64,000 nt of DNA, taken from Anniella stebbinsi. Its lineage: Eukaryota > Chordata > Lepidosauria > Squamata > Anniellidae. The notes beneath the pieces were generated by a model. The model had not been told where the DNA came from, ran no database searches, and saw nothing but the letters and a program-made list of their open reading frames with translations. The position numbers and the translations under genes are program-made. The stretch spans positions 188,425,654 through 188,489,653 of the forward strand of contig JARDYH010000001.1 in NCBI GenBank assembly GCA_029215795.1, read 5' to 3'. Positions 34,801-46,439 of this stretch are shown one piece after another. How positions within the stretch are numbered: the first letter of the stretch is position 1; every line of letters begins with the position of its first letter.

Positions 34801-35884
34801 GAACAGACAGGAGGTATGAAAATAGTTTGAAGTCAGCTTAGTGTTTGGAAAAGAAAACGCCAAAGCTTATCAAGAGTTAGCTAAAACCAAGCTACAGAGA
34901 GAATGAAGAGTCAATCAGGGGATTTGCTGGTTGCTGTAGCGGTGCCTGTTTGCATTTAGTATGATCTGCTTGCATGTTTTAATAAAACAACGAATATATT
35001 GAAATATAATAACAGAGAGTCCATAAATCTCCAGAGTTCTCTCACCCAAAGTAAACTGAACCCTGGGGGACATGGGGAATGCAGAAAAACAGTACACCAG
35101 TAAAAGCAGAGCACACTTTCTTTATGAAATGCTTTTTATGGTGTACTTTGTGTTCTGTAATTCCTAGAGAAGCTATTGATTATAGATAATGATGACTAGA
35201 TCTTCATCATGACATGGGAGGGATTAAAAGTGTCAAGGTTTATCATCACAAGGTGAGAATATTACTAACTGACCTGCTTGTTTGAAGTGGTTTCAGGCAA
35301 TCTTCTAGTTCATTTTTCCACATGGGATATCATGCAAAGAAACAATCTTTGACTAATAATTTTTGCAAGCTATATTAAACAAGGAACATATGAAAATACT
35401 TTCCAATACATCCTAGCATTTTAAAGTTATTTTTTACTTTATATAAATAGATTGTAAGATGACCTAAACATAACATACTGTTTTTCTTATATTCCCAATA
35501 CAGCATCTGAATCTCAGAGGATTGGTTTTAATTGGGAAGGAGGCTTTTGCATACAGTTGTTGCTATAGAAACAAACCTCTTGCTTGGCAATCATGTAAAC
35601 AGTATACTCAAATCACCTTTATTAGAGAATAATGTATTGGGTAATCTTTAATGGCTGAAAATACAGAAATATTGTTTAAAACCAAATATTCATTGGTTTA
35701 TATAATTTATATTGGATTAATTGTCAATAGTTGTCTTTAGTAATCTGGGTGATCCCCCCCCCCCCCGAGAAGAAAGGGTTCAGGAATTATGTCAAGAGCG
35801 CAGGCAAGTTGGTCTAAGTTTAAAAACCAATAAAACAATAGTCCTGAAATAGCACAGATGAATATGAAATCTTTTTATAATTAA
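34801..35884. other. Intergenic, no gene seen
   Basis: AT-rich, with a C run at about 35753-35766. No motif or feature was recognised. Confidence 0.45.
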
Positions 35885-36060
35885 AAGCTGGTGTAGTACA
35901 ATGGCTAAGCTACAAGTCAGGAAGTCCCTGGTTCATATCTTGCTTCTGTAATGAACTCACTAGATGGGCCACTATCAGGCTTAATTCCTCACCTGCAATA
36001 TAGAGATAACAATGCTAATGTACCATGCAAAGTTTTTGTAAGATTATATGTTAAGGATGT
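35885..36060 (+). mobile_element. tRNA-derived SINE, degenerate
   Basis: GTGTAGTACAATGGCTAAGC (A-box region), CCCTGGTTCATATCTTGC (B-box region) and AACTCACTAGATGGGCC follow the MIR/Sauria SINE order. The SINE is old. Confidence 0.55.
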
Positions 36061-36274
36061 AATCTGGGGAAGTCTGGGGAATGCTGGGCGTTTTTAGGAT
36101 TTTTTTCTGTCAAAACAGGCATAGGATTGCACCTCATTTCATTAATTAGGAACACTTATACCCTATCCTACCAGTTTAGCTCTGAGGGCAGATTATAATC
36201 ACTAAGTAATAGCATAATTATAACATTAGCATAGATAAAACAATCAGGTTAAAATGGCAGGAACAGCAACAACA

Positions 36275-37080
36275 AATGTATTTATTATTTATTTAATTAA
36301 ATAATTATATACTGCTCCATATCTAAAATAGATTCCAGAGTAGTGAACATAAGAAATGAAATAGTGAAAAGATAAAAAGATTAAAACAGAATATTATTTT
36401 TTTCATTTTAATACAGAATACCAAAAAAAACAGTGGCTGGTCAGTTGAGGAATGCTTCCTGGAAAAGAGTGGTTTTCAGGAGGTGCTAGAAGCAGCACAG
36501 CGCTGGCACCTACCTGATCTCCAAAAGCAGTGAATTCCAAAGAAAAGGGGCCACCACACTAAAGGCTCTTCTCCTGGTGGACTCCAATCAGGCCATAAGT
36601 CCACGTGGAACCACCAAGAACATGCCCTCTGATGACCTCAGTGACTGGGCAGGTTGGTAAGGGAGATGGCTTTCTCTCAGGTATACTGGTCTCAAGTTGT
36701 TTAGGGCTTTATATACTAGTACCCGGACCTTAAACCTGGCCTGGTAGCAAATAGGCAGCCAGCGCAGTTGTCTCAGCAAAGGAGTTACATGTTGAAAAGG
36801 GGCAGGTCCTGACAGCAGCTGAGCCAGCTGCATCCTGCACTAGTTCCAGCTTCCAGAGCAGCCTTAAGGGGAGCCCCACATAGAGCACATTGCAGTAATC
36901 CAGTCTTAATTTACTAACACCTGTACCACTGTGGCTAAACTATCCCTGTCCAGAAGAGTCCATAGTTGATGATAAAAGGCACTCCATGGCCTCCAGCAAC
37001 AATGATGGACCTAGGAGTACCCCCAAACTATGAACCAGATCTTTCAGAGGGAGTGCCACCCCATCCATAACAAGCAATGA
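36275..37080 (-). mobile_element. L2-like LINE 3' part, minus strand
   Basis: On the minus strand the RT C-terminal region reads CQARFKV-like YQARFKVRVLVYKALNNLRP, VYLRESHLPYQPAQSLRSSE, preceded (near 37050-36900) by traces of the DGVALPL and YCNVLYVGLPL blocks in shifted frames. The untranslated tail runs to an AAATAAATAATA-type end near 36280. It is decayed and related to the 33455 fragment. Confidence 0.75.
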
Positions 37081-37116
37081 GCCTATCTCCCAGAACTAGG
37101 AACCACTCACCCAAGG

Positions 37117-37494
37117 GCTTCGTTTACCAGCACCCAAATGCTTAGCCATTGATTGGTGGGGAAGAAAGAGGGGTTAAGGAGGAAGTGGGCGAGTGAACTA
37201 CAGCACCCACAATGCTTAGCCCTATACTCATTGAAAGCTAGGGAATGAAAGGGGAACTAAGAAGGAATTAGGTGACTGAACTACAGCACCCACAATGCTT
37301 TGCCCTAAACTCATTGTAAAAACAAAACAGAAAGAGACGGACAGAAGAGTGTGTGAGACCGCACACACTGCTTTGAAGACTGAAGAATTTATCTCCTGTA
37401 ACATGAGTACTCCTTAATGTGGCCTAAGACGTTTTGGAACGCACCTATTTGGAAAGTTTTAAAATACTATTTAAAACGTGCCAAGGTACACTGT
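37117..37494 (-). repeat. Left arm of a 378-bp inverted repeat
   Basis: This is the reverse complement of 38077-38454 and, read base by base, I found no mismatch. The sequence is the 5' two-thirds of the DNA transposon annotated at 38066-38659, so this is a partial copy in the opposite orientation. It lacks the outer terminal repeat and stops at 37494 beside a small hairpin. Confidence 0.9.
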
Positions 37495-37518
37495 CCTGAC
37501 TGTCTTGTCAGGACAGTG
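37489..37518. repeat. 12-bp hairpin at the inverted-repeat junction
   Basis: CACTGTCCTGAC, loop TGTCTT, GTCAGGACAGTG. The arms are a perfect match. It straddles the end of the left arm. Confidence 0.9.
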
Positions 37519-37871
37519 GTCTCTGACCTTTTTGAGCCACTGAACACATTTGGGATTTGGAGATAGTGTTACAGGTGAACTCACAAAATGGTTCCCAAGG
37601 CAGGGTGTTTGCCCAGATTTTAAACAGGTGCCATGGTGAGCCACAGTGTATAATCAAGTTCTTAGGCATACCTCTCAGAGAACGCTGCATTAGCGATAAA
37701 CATTTAACTGCTGCCAACAGAATAAACCTTTTATACCTTATAGAAACCCAGTAGCTTGGTTCTTTTGGTGAACATATGGAATTGACCCCATCACTTGTTG
37801 GCAGCTTCTCACACTGGTCAGTTTTCCTCCTTCCAAAACTTGAGGGTCATTGGTAGTCCCAATCACCTCAA

Positions 37872-37913
37872 GTCTGTCTGTCTGTCTGTCTGTCTGTCTC
37901 TGTGTGTGTGTGT
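37872..37913 (+). repeat. (TCTG)n-(TG)n microsatellite
   Basis: About seven GTCT units followed by a short TG run, located in the spacer between the inverted arms. Confidence 0.95.
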
Positions 37914-38065
37914 TCGCAGAAGCTACTAATTTTCAGCAGAGGTTCTGTAGTTTTACTCTGTTGTTTGCTAAATAAGGTAAGCTTTATGTTGTGTAGATGC
38001 CCCCCCCCCAAAAAAGCTGTGGTCTTGTGATTCTTTATTGCTCTTTTGGCATGACTTCAAGTCTA

Positions 38066-38659
38066 TGAGCCTATCTACAGTGTACCTTGGCACGTTTTAA
38101 ATAGTATTTTAAAACTTTCCAAATAGGTGCGTTCCAAAACGTCTTAGGCCACATTAAGGAGTACTCATGTTACAGGAGATAAATTCTTCAGTCTTCAAAG
38201 CAGTGTGTGCGGTCTCACACACTCTTCTGTCCGTCTCTTTCTGTTTTGTTTTTACAATGAGTTTAGGGCAAAGCATTGTGGGTGCTGTAGTTCAGTCACC
38301 TAATTCCTTCTTAGTTCCCCTTTCATTCCCTAGCTTTCAATGAGTATAGGGCTAAGCATTGTGGGTGCTGTAGTTCACTCGCCCACTTCCTCCTTAACCC
38401 CTCTTTCTTCCCCACCAATCAATGGCTAAGCATTTGGGTGCTGGTAAACGAAGCACTGCCCCCACAAATCACAAACGGTAAGGAAAGACACATTATTTTA
38501 CTTAAAATTATTTATTAAAAGTAAAAACCGTTGTATATAGCTGAAGTGAGTTTTAAAAAACCTCGGGTATACATCGTTCAAGGGAGTGAGTCATGTGGCC
38601 CAAAGAGTTTTTGTAACCCTTATGAAATGTTACAAAGCTAGAGTGTAGATCGGCTCTTA
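38066..38659. mobile_element. Non-autonomous DNA transposon, about 595 bp (family T)
   Basis: Left end TGAGCCTATCTACAGTG and right end GTGTAGATCGGCTCTTA are inverted. TA at both borders suggests a TA target. The body carries GTTCCAAAACGTCTTAGGCC, two near-repeats of GCATTGTGGGTGCTGTAGTT and ACAAACGGTAAGGAAAGACA. The family also occurs at 53684-54257 and 61672-62072. There is no coding frame. The superfamily is unsure; a TA duplication would suit Tc1/mariner. Confidence 0.75.
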
Positions 38660-40245
38660 GTGGGGAGATTATAAACTCATAAATTGTCTTCTGAGCTTGC
38701 CTTGCATCTGTAATTTCCCATCGTTCAGGGTTTTGTTTTGTTTTTAAAATATCATTGTTTTTAGTGAAATCTTTCACAGTCCAGAGTGTACAGCACAACA
38801 GATTGTTTGTTATCTTAACAGTAAACACTTTGAATTCATTCCAATACACAGTAGCAAAAGTACAGTAATCTCCTATCAGCAAAATAGATTAACCAAGTAC
38901 ATTACAGTTAGCAATAAACTAACCACATACAGCCACACAACTGCTGTATCTCACATACTTCAGTAATATGTGCAGATGGATTTGTGCTTGACTAGGCTAT
39001 CAGGATACATAGTTAATGTAGATCAGACCTGAAGAACATGCAATCCTATGCATGTTTACTCAGAAGTAAGCCCCAGTGAGTTAAATGGGGATTTACTCCC
39101 AGGAAAGTGCATATAGGATTGCAGCCTGGTTGCTTGAACTTCTTCATAATTAAGATGCCCCTTAACAGCCTTCCTAAACTTGGTGTCCTCCAGGGTTTTT
39201 TGATTTAAACTCCTATCAGCCCCAGCCAGCATGACTAATGCTGGGAGCTGTAATCCAATCCATCTGGAGGGCACAGTTTGGGGAAGCTGTTCCATACCCT
39301 CTCCAGCCACTGTTTCCTGGTGCAACCTTCCCATAGACTAGCAAAGTTGATTTGGGCTGCTATGAACAAGCAAGGAAGAAGCATTCCCAAGTATGGACAT
39401 AAGTATTAACATTAAAGGAAATAAAAATAACATGGATGCATGAAAGAAGACCTTACCGTTTGATTGTTCTAAAAGAAGGCTATCCTTCTCTCAGTAAATC
39501 TCAAAGGATCCCAGTGAACATGCAGCCTCCTTAAGCATGTGTTTTGTTTCTATTAATAAAGTGATGGAGTTGGAGGTACCAGTAGAATGGATCCTCCTGT
39601 TTAAGAACTTTTCTGTATGAGGCATTTATTGTGCACTTGTGATTCCTTACGCATGGATGTTTATGGGTTATTTAGACAACATGATCTCCAGTTTTGCTTC
39701 TGTTTTTATGAACACTTTTCTGGAGGGGGGTGTTTAGAGTGCAGAAAATGGGGTATTTATTTCTGAAAGTGAAAGAAAAGGTATTTTCCTACTTATGGGT
39801 ATGTGTTAGTCTGCTATAGCACAGTGTCACCTAGAGGCTATGTAGCAGAAAAGCAAGAAACTATTTGTGTAGCACTCTAATCTAAATTCTGCTTCGAAAC
39901 TGAAAGTACATAAAGAGATTCACAGGCTTGTGTATAAAAGCTCTAGCCATCTTGTAAAGCCTTTTGTCTCCTTAACTGGAAAAAGATCTGCCATTTTGGT
40001 TTCCTACAAATTTTAATGGTATCAGAACAATTTCTAGTTGAGAACTCCTGGTACTACTCCATTAATGTTAGAAGTAACATTTCAGGACCAGCAGTTTCTT
40101 CCACTTGAGTCATGTTAATAGTACCTGGTTTCCTTGATAATGCAGTGGGTGAAAGGTGCCTCTTGCTAGTCTGCATAAGGCTTATCTAAGTACAGTTCAG
40201 TCCTGAGCTGAAATATATGCTTAAAATTTCTTGCCTGCACTGAAA
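38660..40245. other. Intergenic with two short MITE-like repeats
   Basis: 39035-39128 is a palindromic repeat (AATCCTATGCATGTTTACTC ... GTGCATATAGGATTGCAGCC), and 39165-39300 is an inverted repeat of the CCTCCAGATG type (AACTTGGTGTCCTCCAGG ... CTGGAGGGCACAGTTTG). The rest is AT-rich with no gene seen. Confidence 0.6.
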
Positions 40246-40408
40246 ATGTTATATACCACGGAGCTGTACGAACTCTACACAGGAAAGAGCGCTCAAGAGC
40301 AATCGCATCAACCGCCCGGGTCATTTCTGCATTCCACAGATCAACCAGGGTTTCAACAGGAGAGCCAGCTCTATCAGCCGGAAAACTCTCCAGAGCCCTC
40401 TGGATCCA

Positions 40409-41017
40409 TTATCCTCTGGGGCGGACCATCTTAATGGGTCCCCCACCCTTGCAGAGGGGAAAAGCTGCTGTAGGTCTAAACTTCAACAGGTGGTGATCTG
40501 ACCATGACAATGGGACTGCTGTTAAGACCCCCACTTTCAGTTCACCATCTCCATGTCCAGTTGAAAAAAACAGGTCTAGAGTGTGCCCTGCTACATGCCT
40601 TGGGCCGATGGCATATTGGGACAGTCCCATGGTTATCATGGAGACCATGAAATCCTGAGCTGTCCCAGATAAGGTGCCCTGGGTGTGAATGTTGACATCC
40701 CCCAGAACCAAGAGTCTGGGGGATCTCAACAGTACCCCTGAGACCACCTCTGTCAGCTCAGCTAGGGAGTCTGTTGAGCAGCGGGGTGGGGGGTACACCA
40801 ACAGAATTCCTAATCTGTCCCATTGGCCCAACACAAAGTGCAGACACTCTAGACCAGTAGTCACATGGACAAGTAGCCTGCAGAGGGGGATGGAATTCCT
40901 ATAGACCATAGCAACACCCCCTCCCCAGCCCTCAAGTCTACCCTGATGCTGAACCAAGTACCCCAGTGGGCACAGCTTGAGTGCAGATGGAGACAAACTC
41001 CTGCTGGATGCAATCAA
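40409..41017 (-). pseudogene. L2 endonuclease domain, inverted segment
   Basis: An open frame of about 200 residues, with no stop, on the minus strand. The boxes in order are GWGGGVAMVYRNSIPLCRLL (N-terminal region), LLVLGDVNIHTQGT (Asp/Asn of the active site), HVAGHTLDLFFSTG and VPLSWSDHHLLKFR (Ser-Asp-His box). These belong to the endonuclease/exonuclease/phosphatase fold of L2-type elements, which nicks target DNA. It lacks its own start context and is detached from its RT, so it is a relic. Confidence 0.85.
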
Positions 41018-42244
41018 ACACTGGTAAGTGCCTATGGTAAGCTGTATTCAGGGGCAGTGAGGACAGCAAAAAAAAATACTTTGCTGCCACTATTAAATCA
41101 TCAACCTGCTGCTCAGCGGAGCTTTTCAGAGTTTTCAGAGGGCTTTTACATGCTAGCCCCAAGGACATGATAAAAACCACCTGAGGCCCACCATAATATG
41201 TTTGCTAGGCACTTCCAGAATAAAATCTTTGGCATCTGCCAGGACTTTGACTCCAGCATTATAGCAGGCAAATCAAGTGAGGTATCCAGAGCAGAGGCTT
41301 GTCCTATTTTCTTGGATGAGTTTCAGTTTGTACAGCTCGAGGACGTTGACAAGGTGCTTGGACAGGTTCGTGCAACCACCTCCGTATTGGATCCTTGCCC
41401 CTCTTGGTTAATAAAAGCTAGCAGGGATGGAACAACTGGCTGGACCAGGGAAGTGATTAATGCCTCTTTGCAAGAGAGAGTGGTCCCAGGCCTCCTGAAA
41501 GAGGTGGTAGTGAGACCACTCCTGAATAAATCTTCCCTGGACCCTGAAAATCTTAATAACTACAGGCCAGTAGCAAATGTTCCATTCCTGGGCAAGGTTC
41601 TTGAGTGGGTGGTTGCGAGCCAGCTCCAGGCACTCTTGGATGAGACCGATTATCTGGATCCATTTCAGTCGGGTTTCAGGCCTGGCTTTGGTATGGAAAC
41701 GGCCTTGGTTGCCCTGTATGATGACCTATGTTGGGAGAAAGACAGGGGGAGTGTGACTTTGTTGATTCTCCTTGATCTCTCAGCAGCTTTCGATACCATT
41801 GACCATGGTATCCTTCTGGGACGACTGGCTGAGTTGGGAATAGGAGGCACTGCTCCTACTTGGCGGGTCGGCTTCAGAAGGTGGTACTTGGGGAACACTG
41901 CTCGGCCCCGTGGATTCTCTAGTATGGGGTTCCGCAGGGGTCAGTCTTGTCCTGCATATTGTTCAACATCTACATGAAACCATTGAGTGCAGTCATCTGG
42001 AGTTTTGGAGTGCATTGTCATCAGTACGCTGATGGCACGCAGCTCTACTTCTCCTTTTCATCCTCATCAGGTGAGGCTGTGGATGTGCTAAACGATACCT
42101 GGCAGTGACAATGGACTGGATGGGGGCTAATAAACTGAAACTCAATCCAGACAAGACTGAGATGCTGTTAGTGGGTGGTTCTGCTGACTGGATGGACGGT
42201 CTTCAACCTGTTCTGGATGGGGTTGCACTCCCCCTGAAGGAGCA

Positions 42245-42377
42245 GGGCAGGATCTACACTACTGCTTTAAAATGGTTTATAACAGTAGTGACAACTGTTG
42301 AGGCCCAGGACATACTCCATAGACAGTTTTCAAACCGTTTTCATAGTGTCATATCCTGCTTGGTGTAGATCTGGCCC
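42245..42377. mobile_element. Short MITE inside L2 (GATCTACAC ends)
   Basis: GGGCAGGATCTACACTACTG at the left and TTGGTGTAGATCTGGCCC at the right are inverted. Comparison with the uninterrupted L2 at 57260 (GGAGCGGGTTCGTAGC) shows it as an insertion. The same family lies at 50283-50412 and 51294-51414. The target duplication is unclear (2-3 bp at most). Confidence 0.75.
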
Positions 42378-43086
42378 AGATTCGTAGCTTGGGGGTTCTC
42401 CAAGAGCCATCTCTGTCACTTGAGGCTCAGGTGGCCTCGGTGGCATGGAGTGCCTTCTACCACCTTCGGTTGGTGGCCCAGCTATGCCCCTATCTGGACA
42501 GGGATAACCTGGCTTCAGTTGTCTATGCTCTGATAACCTCCAAATTAGATTACTGAAATACACTCTACATGGGGCTGCATTTGAAGGCGGTTTGGAAGCT
42601 GCAGCAGATTGATAACAGGGACCAGAAGGTTTGAACATATAAGACCTACTCTGGCCCGCCTGCATTGGCTGCCTATATGTTTCTGAGCCCGATTCAAGGT
42701 GCTGGATTTAACCTATGATGCCTTACATGTCTTGGGACCACAATACCTGACGGAACACCTCCTGGTATGAACCTACTTGTACACTAATAATTCCTCCTCC
42801 GAGTATGGAATTATCTCCCTGAAGAGGCCTGCCTGGCGCCAACATTGTTATCTTTTCAGCACCAGAACAAGACTTCCCTCTTCTCTCAGGCATTTAGCAA
42901 TATCTGATGAGCCTGGATGTGTTTTTTGTTTTTTAGGCTTATAGCTTTTTAGGTTTATAGCTTTTATAGCTTTTTAAGTTATGTATTTGTATATTGTATG
43001 TTTTGCAGTTTTTAAATGTTTTAATCTTATGTAAACCGCCCAAAGAGCTATGGGACGGTATACAAATGCAATAAATAAATAAATAT

Positions 43087-44340
43087 CCAATTTCCATAGC
43101 CTTTGTTAACTTTCTAAAGTGGTGGAAATAATTTTGGTATTTATCCCCTAAGTATTTCAGTGAGGCTTAAGTTGGAACAGCTTTTGATGAAGATGAAAAG
43201 GTGGTTAATGATTTCTGACCACCAGGTGTCAGCATCAGCTTGTTCTTGTGAATTGGGAGCATACTTGGAAATGTTGATTCCCTCTAGCACCCTTCTGGAT
43301 GACAGACAGTTCGCTGTTACATCCTTATGTGACTGCAATGTGCTGCCCATGAAGTTGAAGTTGCCCACATGCAGTCCTCTTGCTATTTTCTCTGTCCACT
43401 TGCTGAAGATTGATTCTTCAGCTTTTAATGCAGACAAGAAAAATGAATATTGAATACACGGGGATTTCTATTGAAATATTATTTCTTCTGTTGCGCACTT
43501 TTGTGAACTGAATATTATTAAAGTTGAATCTGATTCTTACTATTGTTATGTTTCAATAGGTTTTACATTGTATGTACCTAGATAAATCATTTAATGATTA
43601 GACTAATAACTATAAATAACTAATAAATCAATGTTTGAGAGCTTTCAAGGTCACTGAAGTTGTTTTGGCCAATGTCCATGAGCTCTTGGCTTGCATAAAT
43701 GGAGATAGCAGGTGGACTTCTTGAATTCAAGAAGCAGCCCAAAGTATTACCTGGGACTAAACCTGGCACTTTTGTGCCCAGGCAATGAAAGCTTAAGTGA
43801 GGAATGTAGCTGTAAATATATCGTTGAGCTGTTGTTATTATTATGTGCCTTCAACGAACAGGATAATTGTTAGAGATGTCACAAGAAATCGAATAGGGTG
43901 ATTCATAAAAGCAAGTGTTTATGTTGATTCCTTACATGTAGGGAAAAATCTAGTAGAACTCGCTTGGATTTAATCATGTGCCCCCTTCCCCTCGCCCTTC
44001 CCCATGAGGAACAGTGGGAGAAGCAGCTGAACACACTAGCCGAGTCACCACAAATGAGGGGGCAACCCAGCCTGCTCTTGGTAAAAAGTCAAATTGGGAT
44101 GCTGTTTCTGCAGTTCTCCTGGAATGAATTATCTCAAATGATAGGGATGAAAGAACAATTGTGATATAACATTTACTTGGACTTGGGTTGGAGAGACCTA
44201 TGAAGCTCATCAGACCTGCCCTGGACAAGTCACCCTCTCTCAGCCTGACTTACGTCGCAAAACTATTTTGAACATGAATAATGATCTATGTTTGCTACAC
44301 TGAGCTCCTCAAAATGAAGGGAAGGGAGTGCAAAAGGGAT
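43087..44340. other. Intergenic, no gene seen
   Basis: Moderately AT-rich, with only short chance ORFs on both strands and no recognised repeat. Confidence 0.45.
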
Positions 44341-44560
44341 GGGAGAGGCAGTGCAGTGTAGTGGTTAGACTGTTGGACTGGGGAAACTTGGGTTTAGTCC
44401 CCACTCGACCATGAAGTTCACTGAGTAACTTTTTGTCCAGCCACTGACTCTCAGCCTAACTTACCTCACAGGGTTGTTGTGAAGATAACAGAAAGAAGAG
44501 GAAGACCATGTAAGCCACTGTGGGCTCCTTGAAGGAAAAGATGGGTGTGATAAAATACTA
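44341..44560 (+). mobile_element. tRNA-derived SINE (Sauria/MIR-like)
   Basis: The tRNA-like head has a box A-like TAGTGGTTAGACTGTTGGAC and box B-like GGGTTTAGTCCCC, then CATGAAGTTCACTGAGTAAC, CTTACCTCACAGGGTTGTTG and TGGGCTCCTTGAAGGAAAAG. That block order is the common squamate SINE. The box mutations rule out a working tRNA gene. Confidence 0.8.
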
Positions 44561-44851
44561 GAGAAATTGCCAGGGTTAGTTTTGTCTCTTTAAACTTCTT
44601 GAGAAACCCAAATATTTTCCAACTTGGCCTTGGTTCATTATACAGGCTGACACTTTTCTCAGGGTCAATTAGTCCATCTCTAATTCTCCTAGTCTTTCTA
44701 AACACTTCTGCGCCTCTGCAGACCATTGTTTATAAAATAATAATAACAATAATAATAATAAAATTAAAGGGAGGGTATTCAGAGCCGGAGCACCCTGTAC
44801 CTCCCCCTGTTGTTTTCCCCCTCATTTGAGAGAACAAACAAAACAAAGGCA

Positions 44852-44853
<2 letters not shown>

Positions 44854-44887
<34 letters not shown>
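44854..44887 (+). repeat. (AAT)n microsatellite
   Basis: About eleven AAT units. They explain the poly-Asn and poly-Tyr ORFs in this spot. Confidence 0.96.
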
Positions 44888-44888
<1 letters not shown>

Positions 44889-45084
44889 TCTTGAATAAGG
44901 GGGTGTGGATGCTCCCAGGCATTCCTGCACTGACGTGTGTGGGCTCAGGTGGACGGGCGCAGTGGTGGCTCCTTCCTGAAAACCTGCATTTGTGCCCCTT
45001 CCCATGTAGATAGCTCGGAGACCCAATGCAGGACTACGTGGCCCCGCACCACTGTGCTGCCATGTCACTGGCAAGACACGGCCC

Positions 45085-45340
45085 AGCCGGTGTCACTGGT
45101 ATGCATGCAGCACCTGGTGAAATTCCCTCTTCATTACAACAGTTAAAGACGTAGGAGCTATACTAGAGTGACCAGATACAAAAGGGAACAGGGCTCCTGC
45201 AGCTTTGACTTTGTGATGATGAGGAAATTTCATCAGCTGCAGCATGCATACCAATGACACCTGCTGAAACACCTTTTCTATGCAACTGTTAAAGTTACAG
45301 GAGCCCTGTCCTCCTTTTCATATGGTCAATATGACCAAGC
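45085..45340. mobile_element. hAT-like MITE (TAGGCTGACC family), rearranged
   Basis: A partial unit (45085-45169) is followed by a nearly complete one (TAGAGTGACCAGATACAAAA ... TCCTCCTTTTCATATGGTCA, about 45171-45328). The last end is diverged. Confidence 0.65.
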
Positions 45341-45344
45341 ATGG

Positions 45345-46220
45345 CCTCTGACAGTGAGATATAAATGTAAAAAATAAATAAATGAGGGATAAGTAAAATG
45401 CTGCAACACAAGACAAACTAGGCACACATGCAAAGGGCTGCATCCAAGTGTGAGCTGAAGGTGAGTTTTGCTTTCCTATCACAGCCTTTGAGCTTCTTCT
45501 GATGAGTGTTTTATTGCCCGCTTGTGACTCTGGCTGCTCACAGTTCTTCGCAGGGCATTTTGATGATGCAGCATTTCTCCTGCACATCTCCCACTCCTTC
45601 TGCTCTTCTTTCCGTCACAAAATGAGCCTCATCAAATCCAGTTTGTTTTTGCTGTGTAAGGAAGAAGCTGTGCAATAAAAACGCCCACTGGATGGGCCAC
45701 GTGGTCATGGCTTGCTTCCTCTTCCTTCCCCATGTGAAGAAAGAGGAAGCTGTTCATCCTTATTGTGGGTCAGAAGCAGAGGGCAAAGCAATGGGAAGGA
45801 AACACAATCCCCCCCCCCCCCCGTCTAATGATCCTCTTTGTCTTACATGAAGTTACAGTCTTTCATAAATAGCACACACACATTCTGTAGGATCTGTTTG
45901 GGACAACAGACAATGTCGATATATCTGGTGTTATTTAAACTGCTTTCCCTTATCTCAAGAGGTGCCTTTATCATTCTCATTTTCTCAACCAGAAACGTCC
46001 TTGCTTAGCTGCAGTACACTACAATGACGTCATGTTAGACGCCTGTAATCTTTCTCTAAAACTTACATAACATACAGTGACGATGAATGCTAATATTTTA
46101 TGGTAAGATCTAAACAAAGAAATATAAACAAATTGTGTTGAGCTACAGACATGCATCATTAATTACCCAGAGCCTGTGGATGAAAAAAACCAAACAGGAT
46201 AAAGTTAGAAATAGTGCCAA
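45345..46220. other. Intergenic, no gene seen
   Basis: No supported feature except a C run at about 45811-45822. Confidence 0.45.
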
Positions 46221-46439
46221 GTAAGACAGGCATTTGCAGTGTTTGGACATCACTTTAGTCAACGATGGCTTAATAAGCTACGCAGAATAGCTTAGATGCC
46301 CTGCCACATGACTGGCTTATAAAATACTGTGTGTTGTTTGTTAAGCTACTGTGCCTAATCTGACCCTGCCCCTCATTCATTCTAACATAATAGCAGGGGC
46401 TGCAAAGCGCTGCAAAGAAAAGCAAATTGTGGAGAGAAG

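Larger units (their letters stand above)
40250..43086 (+). mobile_element. L2-like LINE with inverted 5' part
   Basis: The 3' portion (about 41025-43086) is on the plus strand and the 5' portion (40250 to about 41020) is on the minus strand. The minus part keeps a 200-codon open frame of the apurinic-type endonuclease: VYRNSI, LGDVNIH, AGHTLDLFF and SWSDHHLL are the expected catalytic-site boxes. The plus part runs from AVRTAKK through an RT fragment with [60 protein letters not shown]; beyond 41850 frames break. The tail is CCGCCCAAAGAGCTATGGGA plus (AAAT)n. Inversion of the 5' end at the break is what twin-primed integration leaves. A 133-bp MITE interrupts it at 42245. Confidence 0.88.

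Noticed and set aside
44341..44415. tRNA-like head with box A and box B words
   Set aside because: It is the head of a SINE with mutated boxes followed by the SINE body, not a tRNA gene.
44810..45074. ORFs with poly-Asn or poly-Tyr runs
   Set aside because: They are translations of the (AAT)n microsatellite.
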